From positions 62,001-126,000 of the forward strand of contig NZ_JAMBOD010000006.1 of the NCBI RefSeq assembly GCF_023715445.1: 64,000 nucleotides of DNA. Reading direction: 5' to 3'. The DNA comes from Fictibacillus nanhaiensis (GTDB taxonomy: Bacteria; Bacillota; Bacilli; Bacillales; Fictibacillaceae). A program made the translations under genes and the position numbers. Below the pieces are notes generated by a model. That model made no database searches, was not told the origin of the DNA, and worked only from the letters and a program-made list of their open reading frames with translations. Positions within the stretch are counted from its first letter, which is position 1. Each line of letters opens with the position of its first letter. Below, piece after piece: positions 7,610 through 15,586 of this stretch.

Positions 7610-8881
7610 ATGAGTACTTTTAAAAGTACAACCAAACTATTGAATGTAAAAGAGCAGGCAAAGCTTGCACAGAAAGCTTCAAAAAAGCTTGCCTTACTAA
7701 CTGAAAAAGAAAAAAATGAAGCTTTATTAGTAATCGCTGATTTCTTAGAAAAAGAGTCAGCATTCATTTTAGAAGAGAATAAGAAAGATTTATTAAACGG
7801 TGAAGAAAAAGGCTTTTCCGATGCTCTTATGGACCGTCTGCGCCTGACTTCAGACCGTGTAAAGGAATTTGCTGAAGGACTTCGTGAAGTTGTTGAACTG
7901 CAAGATCCTGTCGGTGAGATTTTATCCGGCTGGACTTTGAACAACGGGCTAAAAGTTGAGCAAGCACGTGTTCCATTGGGTGTTATTGGAATGATCTATG
8001 AGGCCCGTCCGAACGTAACTGTGGACGCTACAGGTCTCGCATTAAAATCAGGCAACGCTATTGTGCTAAAAGGCGGATCAAATGCAATTCACTCTAACTC
8101 TGCAATTGTATCTGTCATTCATAAAGCGCTTGCGGATACAAAGATTCCTGAGGATGCTGTACAGTTTATTGCTTCAACAGATCGTGAGGCTGCCGGGCAG
8201 TTGTTTACGATGAAGGAACACATTGACGTGTTGATTCCTCGTGGAGGTGGTGCTCTGATTCAAACAGTCGTTGAGAATGCGACTGTACCTGTGCTGGAAA
8301 CAGGTGTAGGTAACTGCCACATCTATGTTGACCAGTTTGCAGATGTTGAAAAAGCATTGGCCATTATGGAAAATGCAAAAACAGACCGACCTGCTGTATG
8401 TAATGCAGCCGAGACGTTTATTTTTCATGAGGCTTGGTTAGAGCAACACAAAGATAAAGTTCAAGCTCTTTTTGAAAAGCATGATATTGAAGTTCATGGT
8501 GACGAAAAGGCTGCCAAGTTGCTGCCAGACGTTATCCCAGCAACTGAGAAAGACTGGGCTGAGGAATATTTAAGCCTAGCTGTAGCTGTGAAAGTTGTTA
8601 GATCAGCGGGAGAAGCGGTAGCCCACATTGAGCGTTATGGAACGAAGCATTCAGAAGCTGTGGTGACAGAAGATGCTGAGACTGCACTAACTTTCTTGAA
8701 TAACGTTGACGCTGCTGCCGTATACCAAAATGCTTCAACACGTTTCACGGATGGCTCAGCACTTGGATTTGGAGCTGAGATCGGAATCTCTACGCAAAAG
8801 CTTCATGCTCGTGGGCCGATGGGCTTGCCAGCCCTTACTACGATTAAATATCGTATGACTGGTGATGGTCAGGTTAGATAA
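7610..8881 (+). CDS. proA: Gamma-glutamyl phosphate reductase
   Basis: 423 residues from the ATG at 7610, chosen because AAGGAGG lies 5 nt upstream; a longer reading from a TTG at 7562 lacks a ribosome site. NADPH-dependent reduction of gamma-glutamyl phosphate to glutamate semialdehyde, the second step of proline synthesis. ALDH-superfamily fold; MIYEARPNVTVDATGLALKS motif near residues 128-147 and active-site cysteine in DRPAVCNAAET. The C terminus GLPALTTIKYRMTGDGQVR is typical of the family. Second gene of proBA. Confidence 0.95.
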   Translation: MSTFKSTTKLLNVKEQAKLAQKASKKLALLTEKEKNEALLVIADFLEKESAFILEENKKDLLNGEEKGFSDALMDRLRLTSDRVKEFAEGLREVVELQDPVGEILSGWTLNNGLKVEQARVPLGVIGMIYEARPNVTVDATGLALKSGNAIVLKGGSNAIHSNSAIVSVIHKALADTKIPEDAVQFIASTDREAAGQLFTMKEHIDVLIPRGGGALIQTVVENATVPVLETGVGNCHIYVDQFADVEKALAIMENAKTDRPAVCNAAETFIFHEAWLEQHKDKVQALFEKHDIEVHGDEKAAKLLPDVIPATEKDWAEEYLSLAVAVKVVRSAGEAVAHIERYGTKHSEAVVTEDAETALTFLNNVDAAAVYQNASTRFTDGSALGFGAEIGISTQKLHARGPMGLPALTTIKYRMTGDGQVR

Positions 8882-8905
8882 TAATCTTGAATGTGAGTTT
8901 GAGAG

Positions 8906-8933
8906 CAGTCTCGCTATTGCGGGGCTGTTTTTT
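8906..8933 (+). terminator. Terminator after proA
   Basis: CAGTCTCGC pairs with GCGGGGCTG (two G-T pairs), loop TATT, followed by TTTTTT. Confidence 0.75.
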
Positions 8934-8994
8934 ATTGTTTTATAGGCAGGTAAAACTTCAGTTAAGAAGAATAGTTAAGCAAAGGAGGACGACC

Positions 8995-9963
8995 ATGTTA
9001 GTTAAAAATCGTTCAAAGTCGCTTAGAATTAAGAAGCTGGAGGTGTTTCAACGGCGTTTAATTCAAAACCACCCGAGGCTACTACCTATTTTAGATGAAT
9101 TAGGCGGAAGACTCGCAGGACACCATGGTGAACAATCCAATGATTATTTTTTAAAGCCCTTCTTGAGCAAGGACTATTGTGTTCTTCATGACTTGAGGCT
9201 GGCTGCCCATGACAGCTTTTTTCAGATCGATACTCTTCTCATATCCTCGCGCTACATTTTAATCCTCGAAGTTAAATATATCACTGGCACTTTACATTTT
9301 GATCACCTCCATTTGGTCATCCGAATCCGAGACGACGGTACGGAAGAAGCCTTTCAAAATCCTATTTTTCAAGTAAAGCGCCAGCGTTCGCATTTAACTG
9401 ATTGGCTGTCTAGAAATCGTGTTCCTAATATCCCTATCCATTCTCTAGTTGTAATGAGTAACCCCAGAACCATCATCAAATCCCTTCCCTCTCATAAAGA
9501 CGTACTTCAATATGTCACCCATAGTCCTTATCTACAAGAACGAATTCAAGTTTTCGATAAGATGCATTCTGTTGAGAAGCTGACGAAAAAAGAGATCACA
9601 AAGCTTTCGAAGCTGCTCGTACGACACCACACTCCCGAAAATCCCGACTTATTAAAAAGGTATCAGGTTGAAGAAAAGGATATTATCAAAGGTGTTTATT
9701 GTACTAAGTGCTTTTATATGCCTGTTGTAAGGAAGTACGGGGCTTGGTTTTGTTCAAAGTGTTCTTTGAAGTGCATAAATCTCCATTTACCTACTCTTGA
9801 AGATTACGCTCTTCTGTATGGAACTTCTATTTCAAATAAACAATTTTGCGATTTTCTTCAGATTTCGTCAAGGCATTTAGCAAAAAGGCTATTGACTAAT
9901 ATGAATCTCCACAGTGTCGGGGAGAATAAAGGGCGAAGATATATTTTACCTAGTCCAAAGTAA
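8995..9963 (+). CDS. NERD nuclease-domain protein with zinc ribbon and C-terminal helical domain (paralogue 1)
   Basis: 322 residues from the ATG at 8995, which has AAAGGAGG 6 nt upstream. NERD (nuclease-related) domain at about 40-150: GHHGEQ near 42-47, then QIDTLL (Asp 79) and ILEVK (Glu 92, Lys 94) form the D...ExK restriction-fold active site. A C4 zinc ribbon follows (Cys 236, 239, 253, 256; CTKC...CSKC). The last 50 residues look like a small helix-turn-helix-type domain. No signal peptide or membrane segment. The protein is a clear paralogue of the product at 21069-22046, which shares domain order and N terminus (M-L/I-V-K-x-R). Biological role unknown; DNA or RNA cleavage is inferred. 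An array of 20-bp repeats starts just after the stop codon. Confidence 0.8.
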   Translation: MLVKNRSKSLRIKKLEVFQRRLIQNHPRLLPILDELGGRLAGHHGEQSNDYFLKPFLSKDYCVLHDLRLAAHDSFFQIDTLLISSRYILILEVKYITGTLHFDHLHLVIRIRDDGTEEAFQNPIFQVKRQRSHLTDWLSRNRVPNIPIHSLVVMSNPRTIIKSLPSHKDVLQYVTHSPYLQERIQVFDKMHSVEKLTKKEITKLSKLLVRHHTPENPDLLKRYQVEEKDIIKGVYCTKCFYMPVVRKYGAWFCSKCSLKCINLHLPTLEDYALLYGTSISNKQFCDFLQISSRHLAKRLLTNMNLHSVGENKGRRYILPSPK

Positions 9964-9970
9964 AAAATTT

Positions 9971-10070
9971 GCTCATGTATTAGTAAGGTGCCTATATAAT
10001 TCGTATGGCGCTCATATAATTCGTATGGCGCTCATATATCTCGTATGGCGCTCATATACTTTCAAAGTGT
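9971..10070 (+). repeat. 20-bp tandem array 1 (4-5 copies) after the first NERD gene
   Basis: Units CTCATATAATTCGTATGGCG occur at exact 20-bp spacing (9991, 10011, 10031), with degenerate copies at 9971 and 10051. On the minus strand the unit reads TTATATGAGCGCCATACGAA, which shares TAT(G/A)AGC with arrays 2 and 3. Confidence 0.8.
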
Positions 10071-10114
10071 TCAATCTACTGCAAGAATGTTATAAACCAA
10101 ATATATAGCTAGGA

Positions 10115-10135
10115 GGCTCTCGCCCAACGAGAGCC
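10115..10135. other. Perfect hairpin between the array and the qox terminator
   Basis: GGCTCTCG and CGAGAGCC form an 8-bp stem with loop CCCAA. No T run follows on either strand, so it is not a standard terminator. Confidence 0.45.
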
Positions 10136-10157
10136 CACAACATCCAATTCCCATACA

Positions 10158-10195
10158 AAAAAGCCTCCTGCTACCAAAAGCAAGAGGCTTTTTTT
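10158..10195 (-). terminator. Terminator of the qox operon (bidirectional)
   Basis: AAAAAAGCCTCCTGCT pairs with AGCAAGAGGCTTTTTTT; T runs on both strands. Confidence 0.85.
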
Positions 10196-10200
10196 CAATA

Positions 10201-10611
10201 TTAATGACTCCCATGCTCCTCAGAATCATGTTCACCGCCATGGTTTTCACGGTTCTCAGTCTTCGGTTTGTCATGTTTGTCGTGCTTTGCATGGCCTGCT
10301 GTCATTACCCAGACAGAGCCGATGACGATGACGATCGCTACGAACGCGGCAAATAGGATGTTACCTACTTGTACACGGCCGGTTAGCTTCGTGTTCGTCG
10401 AGTTCTCTGTCACGTGCATGAACATCAATAGCTGCAAGGCAGCTTGCAGGAACGCAAATCCAAAAATAATAATCAAAATCCACGTCAGAGACAAGTCAGT
10501 CCCCAGGGCAACCCATAATGCGAACAACGTTAGCACGATGGACAGCACGAAACCAACTAAGTGCTTCCATGGGAAACCGCCATGTCCGTTAACTTCTGTC
10601 TTATTAGCCAT
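10201..10611 (-). CDS. qoxD: Cytochrome aa3 menaquinol oxidase subunit IV
   Basis: 136 residues with three membrane segments (about 18-38, 43-65 and 80-102) and a His-rich, charged C-terminal tail. It is the small accessory subunit of the aa3 menaquinol oxidase that ends the respiratory chain. The family motif LQLLMFMH is at about residues 58-65. Its ATG at 10609-10611 overlaps the end of qoxC by 8 bp, so the two genes are translationally coupled. Last gene of the operon; a strong bidirectional terminator follows. Confidence 0.93.
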   Translation of the reverse strand: MANKTEVNGHGGFPWKHLVGFVLSIVLTLFALWVALGTDLSLTWILIIIFGFAFLQAALQLLMFMHVTENSTNTKLTGRVQVGNILFAAFVAIVIVIGSVWVMTAGHAKHDKHDKPKTENRENHGGEHDSEEHGSH

Positions 10612-11224
10612 GATGCATCACCATCCCCATCAGATAAACGGCAGTGAAGATAAAGATCCACACTACGTCTAAGAAGTGCCAGTATAGACTGGTGATGAAA
10701 ACTTTTGCAGAAGTGGCTGGCGTAAGACCACGCTTGGCCACTTGGATCAAGACCATCGTTACCCAGAAGATACCAAACGTTACGTGGGCACCGTGGGTAC
10801 CTACAAGAACGAAGAATCCTGACCATGCTGCACTCGTACCGATGTTTGCGCCCTCATGGATGAAGTGCAGGAACTCCTGAATTTCGAAGTAAAGGAATCC
10901 AAGACCTAAACCCAGTGTGATAATCATCCAAAGCATCAAGCCTTTTACATTATGACGGCGCATTTCGTGAACAGCGAGTCCGCAAGTGAAACTACTTGTT
11001 AGAAGCAAGAAGGTTTGAATCAACAAACTCTTCACTTCAAACAGTTCACCAAGCGCCGGACCATCTGCAATACGATGTGTTAAAACCATATATGTTGCGA
11101 ATAGCGTTGCGAATAACGCAATTTCTGCCCCTAGGAAGATCCAGAAACCGAGAATGTTTAAACGCCCGACCTCTGAACGATACTCTAAAGGCGTGTTGGG
11201 GTCGTGTGTTTCTGCATGTGCCAT
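10604..11224 (-). CDS. qoxC: Cytochrome aa3 menaquinol oxidase subunit III
   Basis: 206 residues, five membrane segments, subunit III of heme-copper oxidases. It begins AHAETHDPNTPLEYRSEVGR, and the conserved membrane stretch LGFWIFLGAEIALFATLFAT follows near residues 24-43. Also conserved are FxxGTHGAHVTFGIFW and YWHFLDVVWIFIF. It stabilises subunit I and the proton-uptake path. ATG at 11222-11224 follows AGGAGGCGTGAAAAA. 14 bp after qoxB, and overlapping qoxD by 8 bp. Confidence 0.95.
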   Translation of the reverse strand: MAHAETHDPNTPLEYRSEVGRLNILGFWIFLGAEIALFATLFATYMVLTHRIADGPALGELFEVKSLLIQTFLLLTSSFTCGLAVHEMRRHNVKGLMLWMIITLGLGLGFLYFEIQEFLHFIHEGANIGTSAAWSGFFVLVGTHGAHVTFGIFWVTMVLIQVAKRGLTPATSAKVFITSLYWHFLDVVWIFIFTAVYLMGMVMHHG

Positions 11225-11238
11225 TTTTTCACGCCTCC

Positions 11239-13179
11239 TTATTTAGATATCTTTTCTGTTTCGATTACTTCTTCAACACTTACATAATACCCATCGTCAT
11301 ATTCAAATGAACGGTAGATCAATGTTCCAATTACACCAATCAATCCGATGATCGCCATCCACATCCAGTCGAATACAAAACCGAATCCGAGAACGAAGAA
11401 GAACGATCCCATGATGAACGGTACACCAGAGTTATTAGGCATATGAATCTTTTTAATATCTTTAGCTGTCAGCTTCTCTACCTTGCCTTCTTGCTTCTGT
11501 CTCCAGAAATGGTCAAGACCTGTTACCTCTGGAATTTTAGCAAAGTTATAGAATGGCGGCATCGCTGCTGGAGTTGACCATTCAAGCGTACGTCCACCCC
11601 AAGCGTCACCAGTTGTTTCACGCTTCGCGAAACGGAAGCTGTAGTACATGTTGTATACGAGTACCAAGAACGCAATACCCATCATGAAACCACCGATTGT
11701 AGATAACATGTTCAATGGACCCCAGCCAGACTCTTCACTGTACGTGTATACACGTCTTGGCATACCGTCTAGACCAAGGAAATATTGAGGCATGAAACAT
11801 ACGTTAAATCCGATTGTGAACAACCAGAATACCCACTTACCGATACGTTCGTTCAGCTTGTAGCCAAACATTTTTGGATACCAGTAGATTAGACCTGCAA
11901 AACAGCCAAACACTGTACCAGCGATCAGCACATAGTGGAAGTGAGATACCAGGAAGTAAGTGTTGTGGTACTGATAGTCAGCAGCTGCCATTGCAAGCAT
12001 GACACCTGTAACCCCGCCGACTACGAAGTTCACGATAAAACCTAGTGACCAAAGCATCGGCGTTGTAAACTGAATCTTACCTCTGTACATCGTGAACAGC
12101 CAGTTAAAGATCTTAACCCCTGTCGGAATACCGATCGCCATTGTTGTAATGGAGAATACAGAGTTAACGGCTGCTCCTGAGCCCATCGTAAAGAAGTGGT
12201 GGACCCATACCAAGAAACTGTATCCAGCGATAAGAAGCATAGACCAGATCATGGCCTTATAACCAAACAACGTTTTCTTAGAGAACGTAGAAATAATTTC
12301 TGAGAAAATACCGAATGCCGGCAAGATTACGATATATACCTCTGGGTGACCCCATAACCAGAAGAGGTTTGCCCAAAGCATATCCATCCCTTCCCCTTGA
12401 AGAGTAAAGAAATGACTTCCGAATAAACGGTCAAATGACATAAGTGCTAGTGCTACTGTTAAAATTGGGAATGCGAAAATAATGATAACCATTGTTACAA
12501 GCGATGACCAAGTAAACATTGGCATACGGAACAATGTCATTCCTGGTGCACGCATCTTAAGTATCGTAACAAGGAAGTTAATACCGGTTAACAGTGTACC
12601 GATACCCGCAATCTGCAGACCCCATAAGTAGTAGTTCTGCCCTGGTCCCGGACTGAGTTCGTTACTTGCAAGCGGCATGTAACTCGTCCAGCCTGCTGAT
12701 GGTGATCCACCGATAACAAATGAGATGTTAAACAGCATAGCACCGATAAAGAACGTCCAGAAACTTACTGCGTTCAAATATGGATAAGCTACGTCACGAG
12801 CTCCAATCTGCAACGGTACAACTACGTTAATAATACCTATTAAGAACGGCATCGCCATGAAGATGATCATGATCGTACCATGTGTTGTAAAGATCTCGTT
12901 ATAGTGCTGTGAATCAAGGAACTTTGCTTCAGGAACCGCGAGCTGTGTACGCATTAAGAGCGCATCGACACCACCGCGGAACAACATGAGCACAGCGGAA
13001 ACGATATACATGATACCAAGTTTTTTATGATCAACAGTTGTAAGCCATTCAGTCCAAAGCCATTTCCACTTTTTATATCTAGTCATGTAAAACAGGATTC
13101 CCGCCATTGTTAAGACAATGGAAACGTCAGCCCCATAGATGAGCGGGTCGCCTGTTACGAAAAATTCATCCCATTTCAT
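11239..13179 (-). CDS. qoxB: Cytochrome aa3 menaquinol oxidase subunit I
   Basis: 646 residues, the catalytic subunit carrying heme a and the heme a3-CuB centre, which reduces oxygen to water and pumps protons. Visible family signatures are the [15 protein letters not shown] motif with the CuB His and cross-linked Tyr, the HHFFTMG His pair, and [10 protein letters not shown] with two heme-ligand His residues. About 14-15 membrane segments. ATG follows GAGGAGGCAACTTAAT. Second gene of qoxABCD. Length matches B. subtilis QoxB (649). Confidence 0.97.
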   Translation of the reverse strand: MKWDEFFVTGDPLIYGADVSIVLTMAGILFYMTRYKKWKWLWTEWLTTVDHKKLGIMYIVSAVLMLFRGGVDALLMRTQLAVPEAKFLDSQHYNEIFTTHGTIMIIFMAMPFLIGIINVVVPLQIGARDVAYPYLNAVSFWTFFIGAMLFNISFVIGGSPSAGWTSYMPLASNELSPGPGQNYYLWGLQIAGIGTLLTGINFLVTILKMRAPGMTLFRMPMFTWSSLVTMVIIIFAFPILTVALALMSFDRLFGSHFFTLQGEGMDMLWANLFWLWGHPEVYIVILPAFGIFSEIISTFSKKTLFGYKAMIWSMLLIAGYSFLVWVHHFFTMGSGAAVNSVFSITTMAIGIPTGVKIFNWLFTMYRGKIQFTTPMLWSLGFIVNFVVGGVTGVMLAMAAADYQYHNTYFLVSHFHYVLIAGTVFGCFAGLIYWYPKMFGYKLNERIGKWVFWLFTIGFNVCFMPQYFLGLDGMPRRVYTYSEESGWGPLNMLSTIGGFMMGIAFLVLVYNMYYSFRFAKRETTGDAWGGRTLEWSTPAAMPPFYNFAKIPEVTGLDHFWRQKQEGKVEKLTAKDIKKIHMPNNSGVPFIMGSFFFVLGFGFVFDWMWMAIIGLIGVIGTLIYRSFEYDDGYYVSVEEVIETEKISK

Positions 13180-13197
13180 ATTAAGTTGCCTCCTCTG

Positions 13198-14163
13198 TTA
13201 ATGGGCATGTGAATCCCCATGAGACTCTGATTCTTCTTGTTTCTTCTTCTTTTCTTCTTCACGCTTCTTCTTTGCTTCTTTAGAGTGAGGGATAAGCGGC
13301 TCATAGCCCAATCGCTCACGAGCTTTAATTGCATAATCAGCTTCATCAGCATGGTTAACAAAATCTAAATGAGTAGAAGAAAACGTCATTTCTTTAACGT
13401 GGCCAGGCAGCATCAGCTTGTCATACTGCTCCTTGGTCAGTTCAGGAGCTTCAGCTTTCGCTTCACTCGCCCACTTTTCAAACTCTTCATCTGACATAGC
13501 CATTACATCAAACGTATGATCTGTGAACCCTTCTCCTGTAAAGTTGGAGTTTCGTCCCTCATACGTTCCTTGCTCATCAGCTTGCAAGTAAAGCTCTGTC
13601 TCCATACCAGCCATCGCATACTTTTGACCGCCTAGCTGAGGTACCCAGAATGATGCCATAGAATCGGCTGAAGTCAGTTTAAATAGTACAGGCCGATCTT
13701 CTGGGATATGAAGATAGTTCACTGTTTCGATGTCTTGCTCAGGGTAAGTAAACACCCATTTCCAATCTACAGATGTAGCGTTGATGACCAATGGTTTTTG
13801 ATCTTTCGTCTCTTCAGGAGGTCCTTCTAGCGAGTAGATCGTTTTAACCGTTGGAACAGCCAATGCAATGGTAATAATAATAGGAATGATCCACCAAATC
13901 GTCTCAAGCAAATGACTTCCTTCATTATCAGGATCATAGCCCTTATGATTTTTGCGGTCACGGTATTTATAAACAATAAAAGCAGTAAGTGCATAAACGA
14001 CTAACAAAATAAAAAGCATAAACCAGATCGAATACATAATAAGGTCCTTTTGCTGCTCACCTACAGGCCCTTTAGGATCTAGAACAACCATATCGCTGCA
14101 GCCGCTAAGCATGAACACGGCCATCAATAACCCGAATGTTATAAACGGCTTCAACCGTTGCAT
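13198..14163 (-). CDS. qoxA: Cytochrome aa3 menaquinol oxidase subunit II (lipoprotein)
   Basis: 321 residues from the ATG at 14161-14163, chosen because GGAAGGTGG lies 8 nt upstream and because it puts a lipoprotein signal (lipobox LSGC) at the N terminus. A longer reading to 14226 lacks both. Two membrane segments follow (about 40-62 and 82-104), then a periplasm-side cupredoxin domain (about 120-270) with SVDWKWVFTYPEQ. CuA-binding Cys and His residues of cytochrome c oxidases are not visible, as expected for a quinol oxidase. The C terminus is a long Lys/Glu coiled segment ending in a His-rich tail. First gene of the operon. Confidence 0.95.
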   Translation of the reverse strand: MQRLKPFITFGLLMAVFMLSGCSDMVVLDPKGPVGEQQKDLIMYSIWFMLFILLVVYALTAFIVYKYRDRKNHKGYDPDNEGSHLLETIWWIIPIIITIALAVPTVKTIYSLEGPPEETKDQKPLVINATSVDWKWVFTYPEQDIETVNYLHIPEDRPVLFKLTSADSMASFWVPQLGGQKYAMAGMETELYLQADEQGTYEGRNSNFTGEGFTDHTFDVMAMSDEEFEKWASEAKAEAPELTKEQYDKLMLPGHVKEMTFSSTHLDFVNHADEADYAIKARERLGYEPLIPHSKEAKKKREEEKKKKQEESESHGDSHAH

Positions 14164-14230
14164 CACCAGGTCCACCTTCCTTTCTCTATTTAAAAAGCAT
14201 TTCTTTTGCCTAATAAAACGAACCAAAGTG

Positions 14231-14259
14231 ATTATAGTACATTGTGAAACAAATCACAA
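14231..14259 (-). promoter_or_regulatory. SigA promoter of qoxABCD
   Basis: On the minus strand TTGTGA (14254-14259), a 17-bp spacer and a perfect TATAAT (14231-14236). Predicted start near 14224, giving a leader of about 60 nt. Confidence 0.65.
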
Positions 14260-14260
14260 T
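14241..14260. promoter_or_regulatory. Rex-like operator overlapping the qox -35 box
   Basis: ATTGTGA-AACAAA-TCACAAT is a perfect 7-bp inverted repeat. It matches the Rex consensus TTGTGAANNNNTTCACAA except for one position in the right half-site. It covers the -35 element and most of the spacer, the ideal place for repression by the NADH/NAD sensor Rex. Confidence 0.55.
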
Positions 14261-14526
14261 GGATATCACAGGCAAAAACAAATGACAAAAAACCTTTGCC
14301 CTCATAATATCAGAATCCCTTGAAATGTGGCTTACCCGTAAACAAATGTCACGAGAACTTCAAATAAAGCTCACAACTTTATCACACTTTTGACATACAA
14401 TGTTCACGAATTTGGAAGAGCCTTCATCTACTGGTAACCGTTTATTTACTTTTTGAAAGTTCAGTTTTTAATTTTTACCCTAATTGGTAAACCTTCACAC
14501 CTGTTACATTGAATTTTTACAAATAA

Positions 14527-14557
14527 AAAAAACGCAGGACATGATGAATCTTGCGCC
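14527..14557 (-). terminator. Terminator of the Cys-rich repeat protein gene
   Basis: On the minus strand a CGCAAGA/TCCTGCG stem followed by eight T residues. Confidence 0.6.
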
Positions 14558-14573
14558 ATTTTTTTATAAATTA

Positions 14574-15458
14574 TTATCGAATAATTCTCGTTATAGTTGT
14601 TCCCAAACCATTCGGCGGCAACTGGTTGCCTCTTCTTACTGATGTGATCGCACAAATAGGAATGAGAATAGGGATGGCAAGTTGAAGAATGATGGTTCCG
14701 CAATTTACTTTTACAATTCTTCCAATTTCAATTGCATTGCCTTCAAGAGTAATTGTCACTTCTTTACCCATGCATTTTCTGAGTTCATCCCTTAAGGACT
14801 CCGTACAGATGTCTTCTATGCATTCACAATGACATTTTAGTTTACATACTTTTGTATGGTTAGCGATACCGCATAGAGAATTAGGACTATTAAATTGAAT
14901 GACACTCGTAATCGCGCATAATGGAATAATATAAACGGTTTGAATAAGATTATCCCTTAAAATGATAAATCCGCATCTAACATCTAATAATGTTCCATCT
15001 ATCGGGGTAACAGGGGTGGTTATCCCCATATCTTTCCCGATGCAAGATTGGAGCTCTTTTCTTAGCTCTCTAATGCATTCATTTTCTGTACATTTACAGT
15101 CACAGTGCAAACAAGTATCATGCTGCTGTTTTTTTTGTAAAAAATCACATGCTGTCGTCTGAACCGGATCAAAAGCAATCCCACATGCCAAAGCAAGAAT
15201 ATCACATATTTTTATTAAAATTGGACCTGTGATTTGTTGAATTTCACTTTCAACGATTATTGTTCCGCAATCTACTTTAATCAATCTTCCCACAATAAAG
15301 ATTACGCCCGGAATATTTGCCCTTGTTAATACCGTAATCCTCTTTCCCACAATCTTTCTTAATTGCTCCCTAAGATCTCTTGTACAAATACTTTCACCAC
15401 ACTTGCATTTATCACACTTTAGTTTTTTTGGGTTAGGTTGTAAATTCCCGCAACTCAC
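14574..15458 (-). CDS. Cysteine-rich protein of three tandem beta-barrel-like repeats, putative spore surface protein
   Basis: 295 residues from a GTG at 15456-15458 with GGAGTGGAGG 8 nt upstream. An ATG at 15524 would add 22 residues but has no ribosome site and would place the start upstream of a SigK-like promoter. Three repeats of about 85-95 residues each carry a Cys-rich head (CxCxCxEN/DxC), a helix (LRxELRKCxGK), then short beta strands with a V-x-C-G-x-I-I-L motif and, in repeats two and three, a closing ICAITSV or LCAITSV (KICDILA in repeat one). The shape (LR...GK.V.I...G.I..V.CG.I.L) resembles DUF2642-type small barrels of spore proteins, but I do not recognise the family. The high Cys content suggests disulphide cross-linking in a coat or exosporium (inference). 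Confidence 0.65.
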   Translation of the reverse strand: MSCGNLQPNPKKLKCDKCKCGESICTRDLREQLRKIVGKRITVLTRANIPGVIFIVGRLIKVDCGTIIVESEIQQITGPILIKICDILALACGIAFDPVQTTACDFLQKKQQHDTCLHCDCKCTENECIRELRKELQSCIGKDMGITTPVTPIDGTLLDVRCGFIILRDNLIQTVYIIPLCAITSVIQFNSPNSLCGIANHTKVCKLKCHCECIEDICTESLRDELRKCMGKEVTITLEGNAIEIGRIVKVNCGTIILQLAIPILIPICAITSVRRGNQLPPNGLGTTITRIIR

Positions 15459-15493
15459 AAAGAGTTCCTCCACTCCATTTTTAAACTTTATGT

Positions 15494-15520
15494 ATTCTAT
15501 GCAGATATTGGGACAACCGT
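15494..15520 (-). promoter_or_regulatory. SigK-type promoter of the Cys-rich gene
   Basis: Minus strand AC at 15519-15520, 17-bp spacer, CATAGAAT at 15494-15501, matching the mother-cell SigK consensus AC-N16/17-CATANNNT. It lies about 30 bp upstream of the GTG start. Confidence 0.45.
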
Positions 15521-15536
15521 TCATGCTTTTACCAAA

Positions 15537-15572
15537 CAAAAAAAACGACCTAGCCCTTTCAGGCAAGATCGT
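15537..15572 (-). terminator. Terminator of tcyP
   Basis: Minus strand ACGATCTTGCC pairs with GGCTAGGTCGT, followed by eight or nine T residues. Confidence 0.8.
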
Positions 15573-15586
15573 TCTTCTACTCTGAC

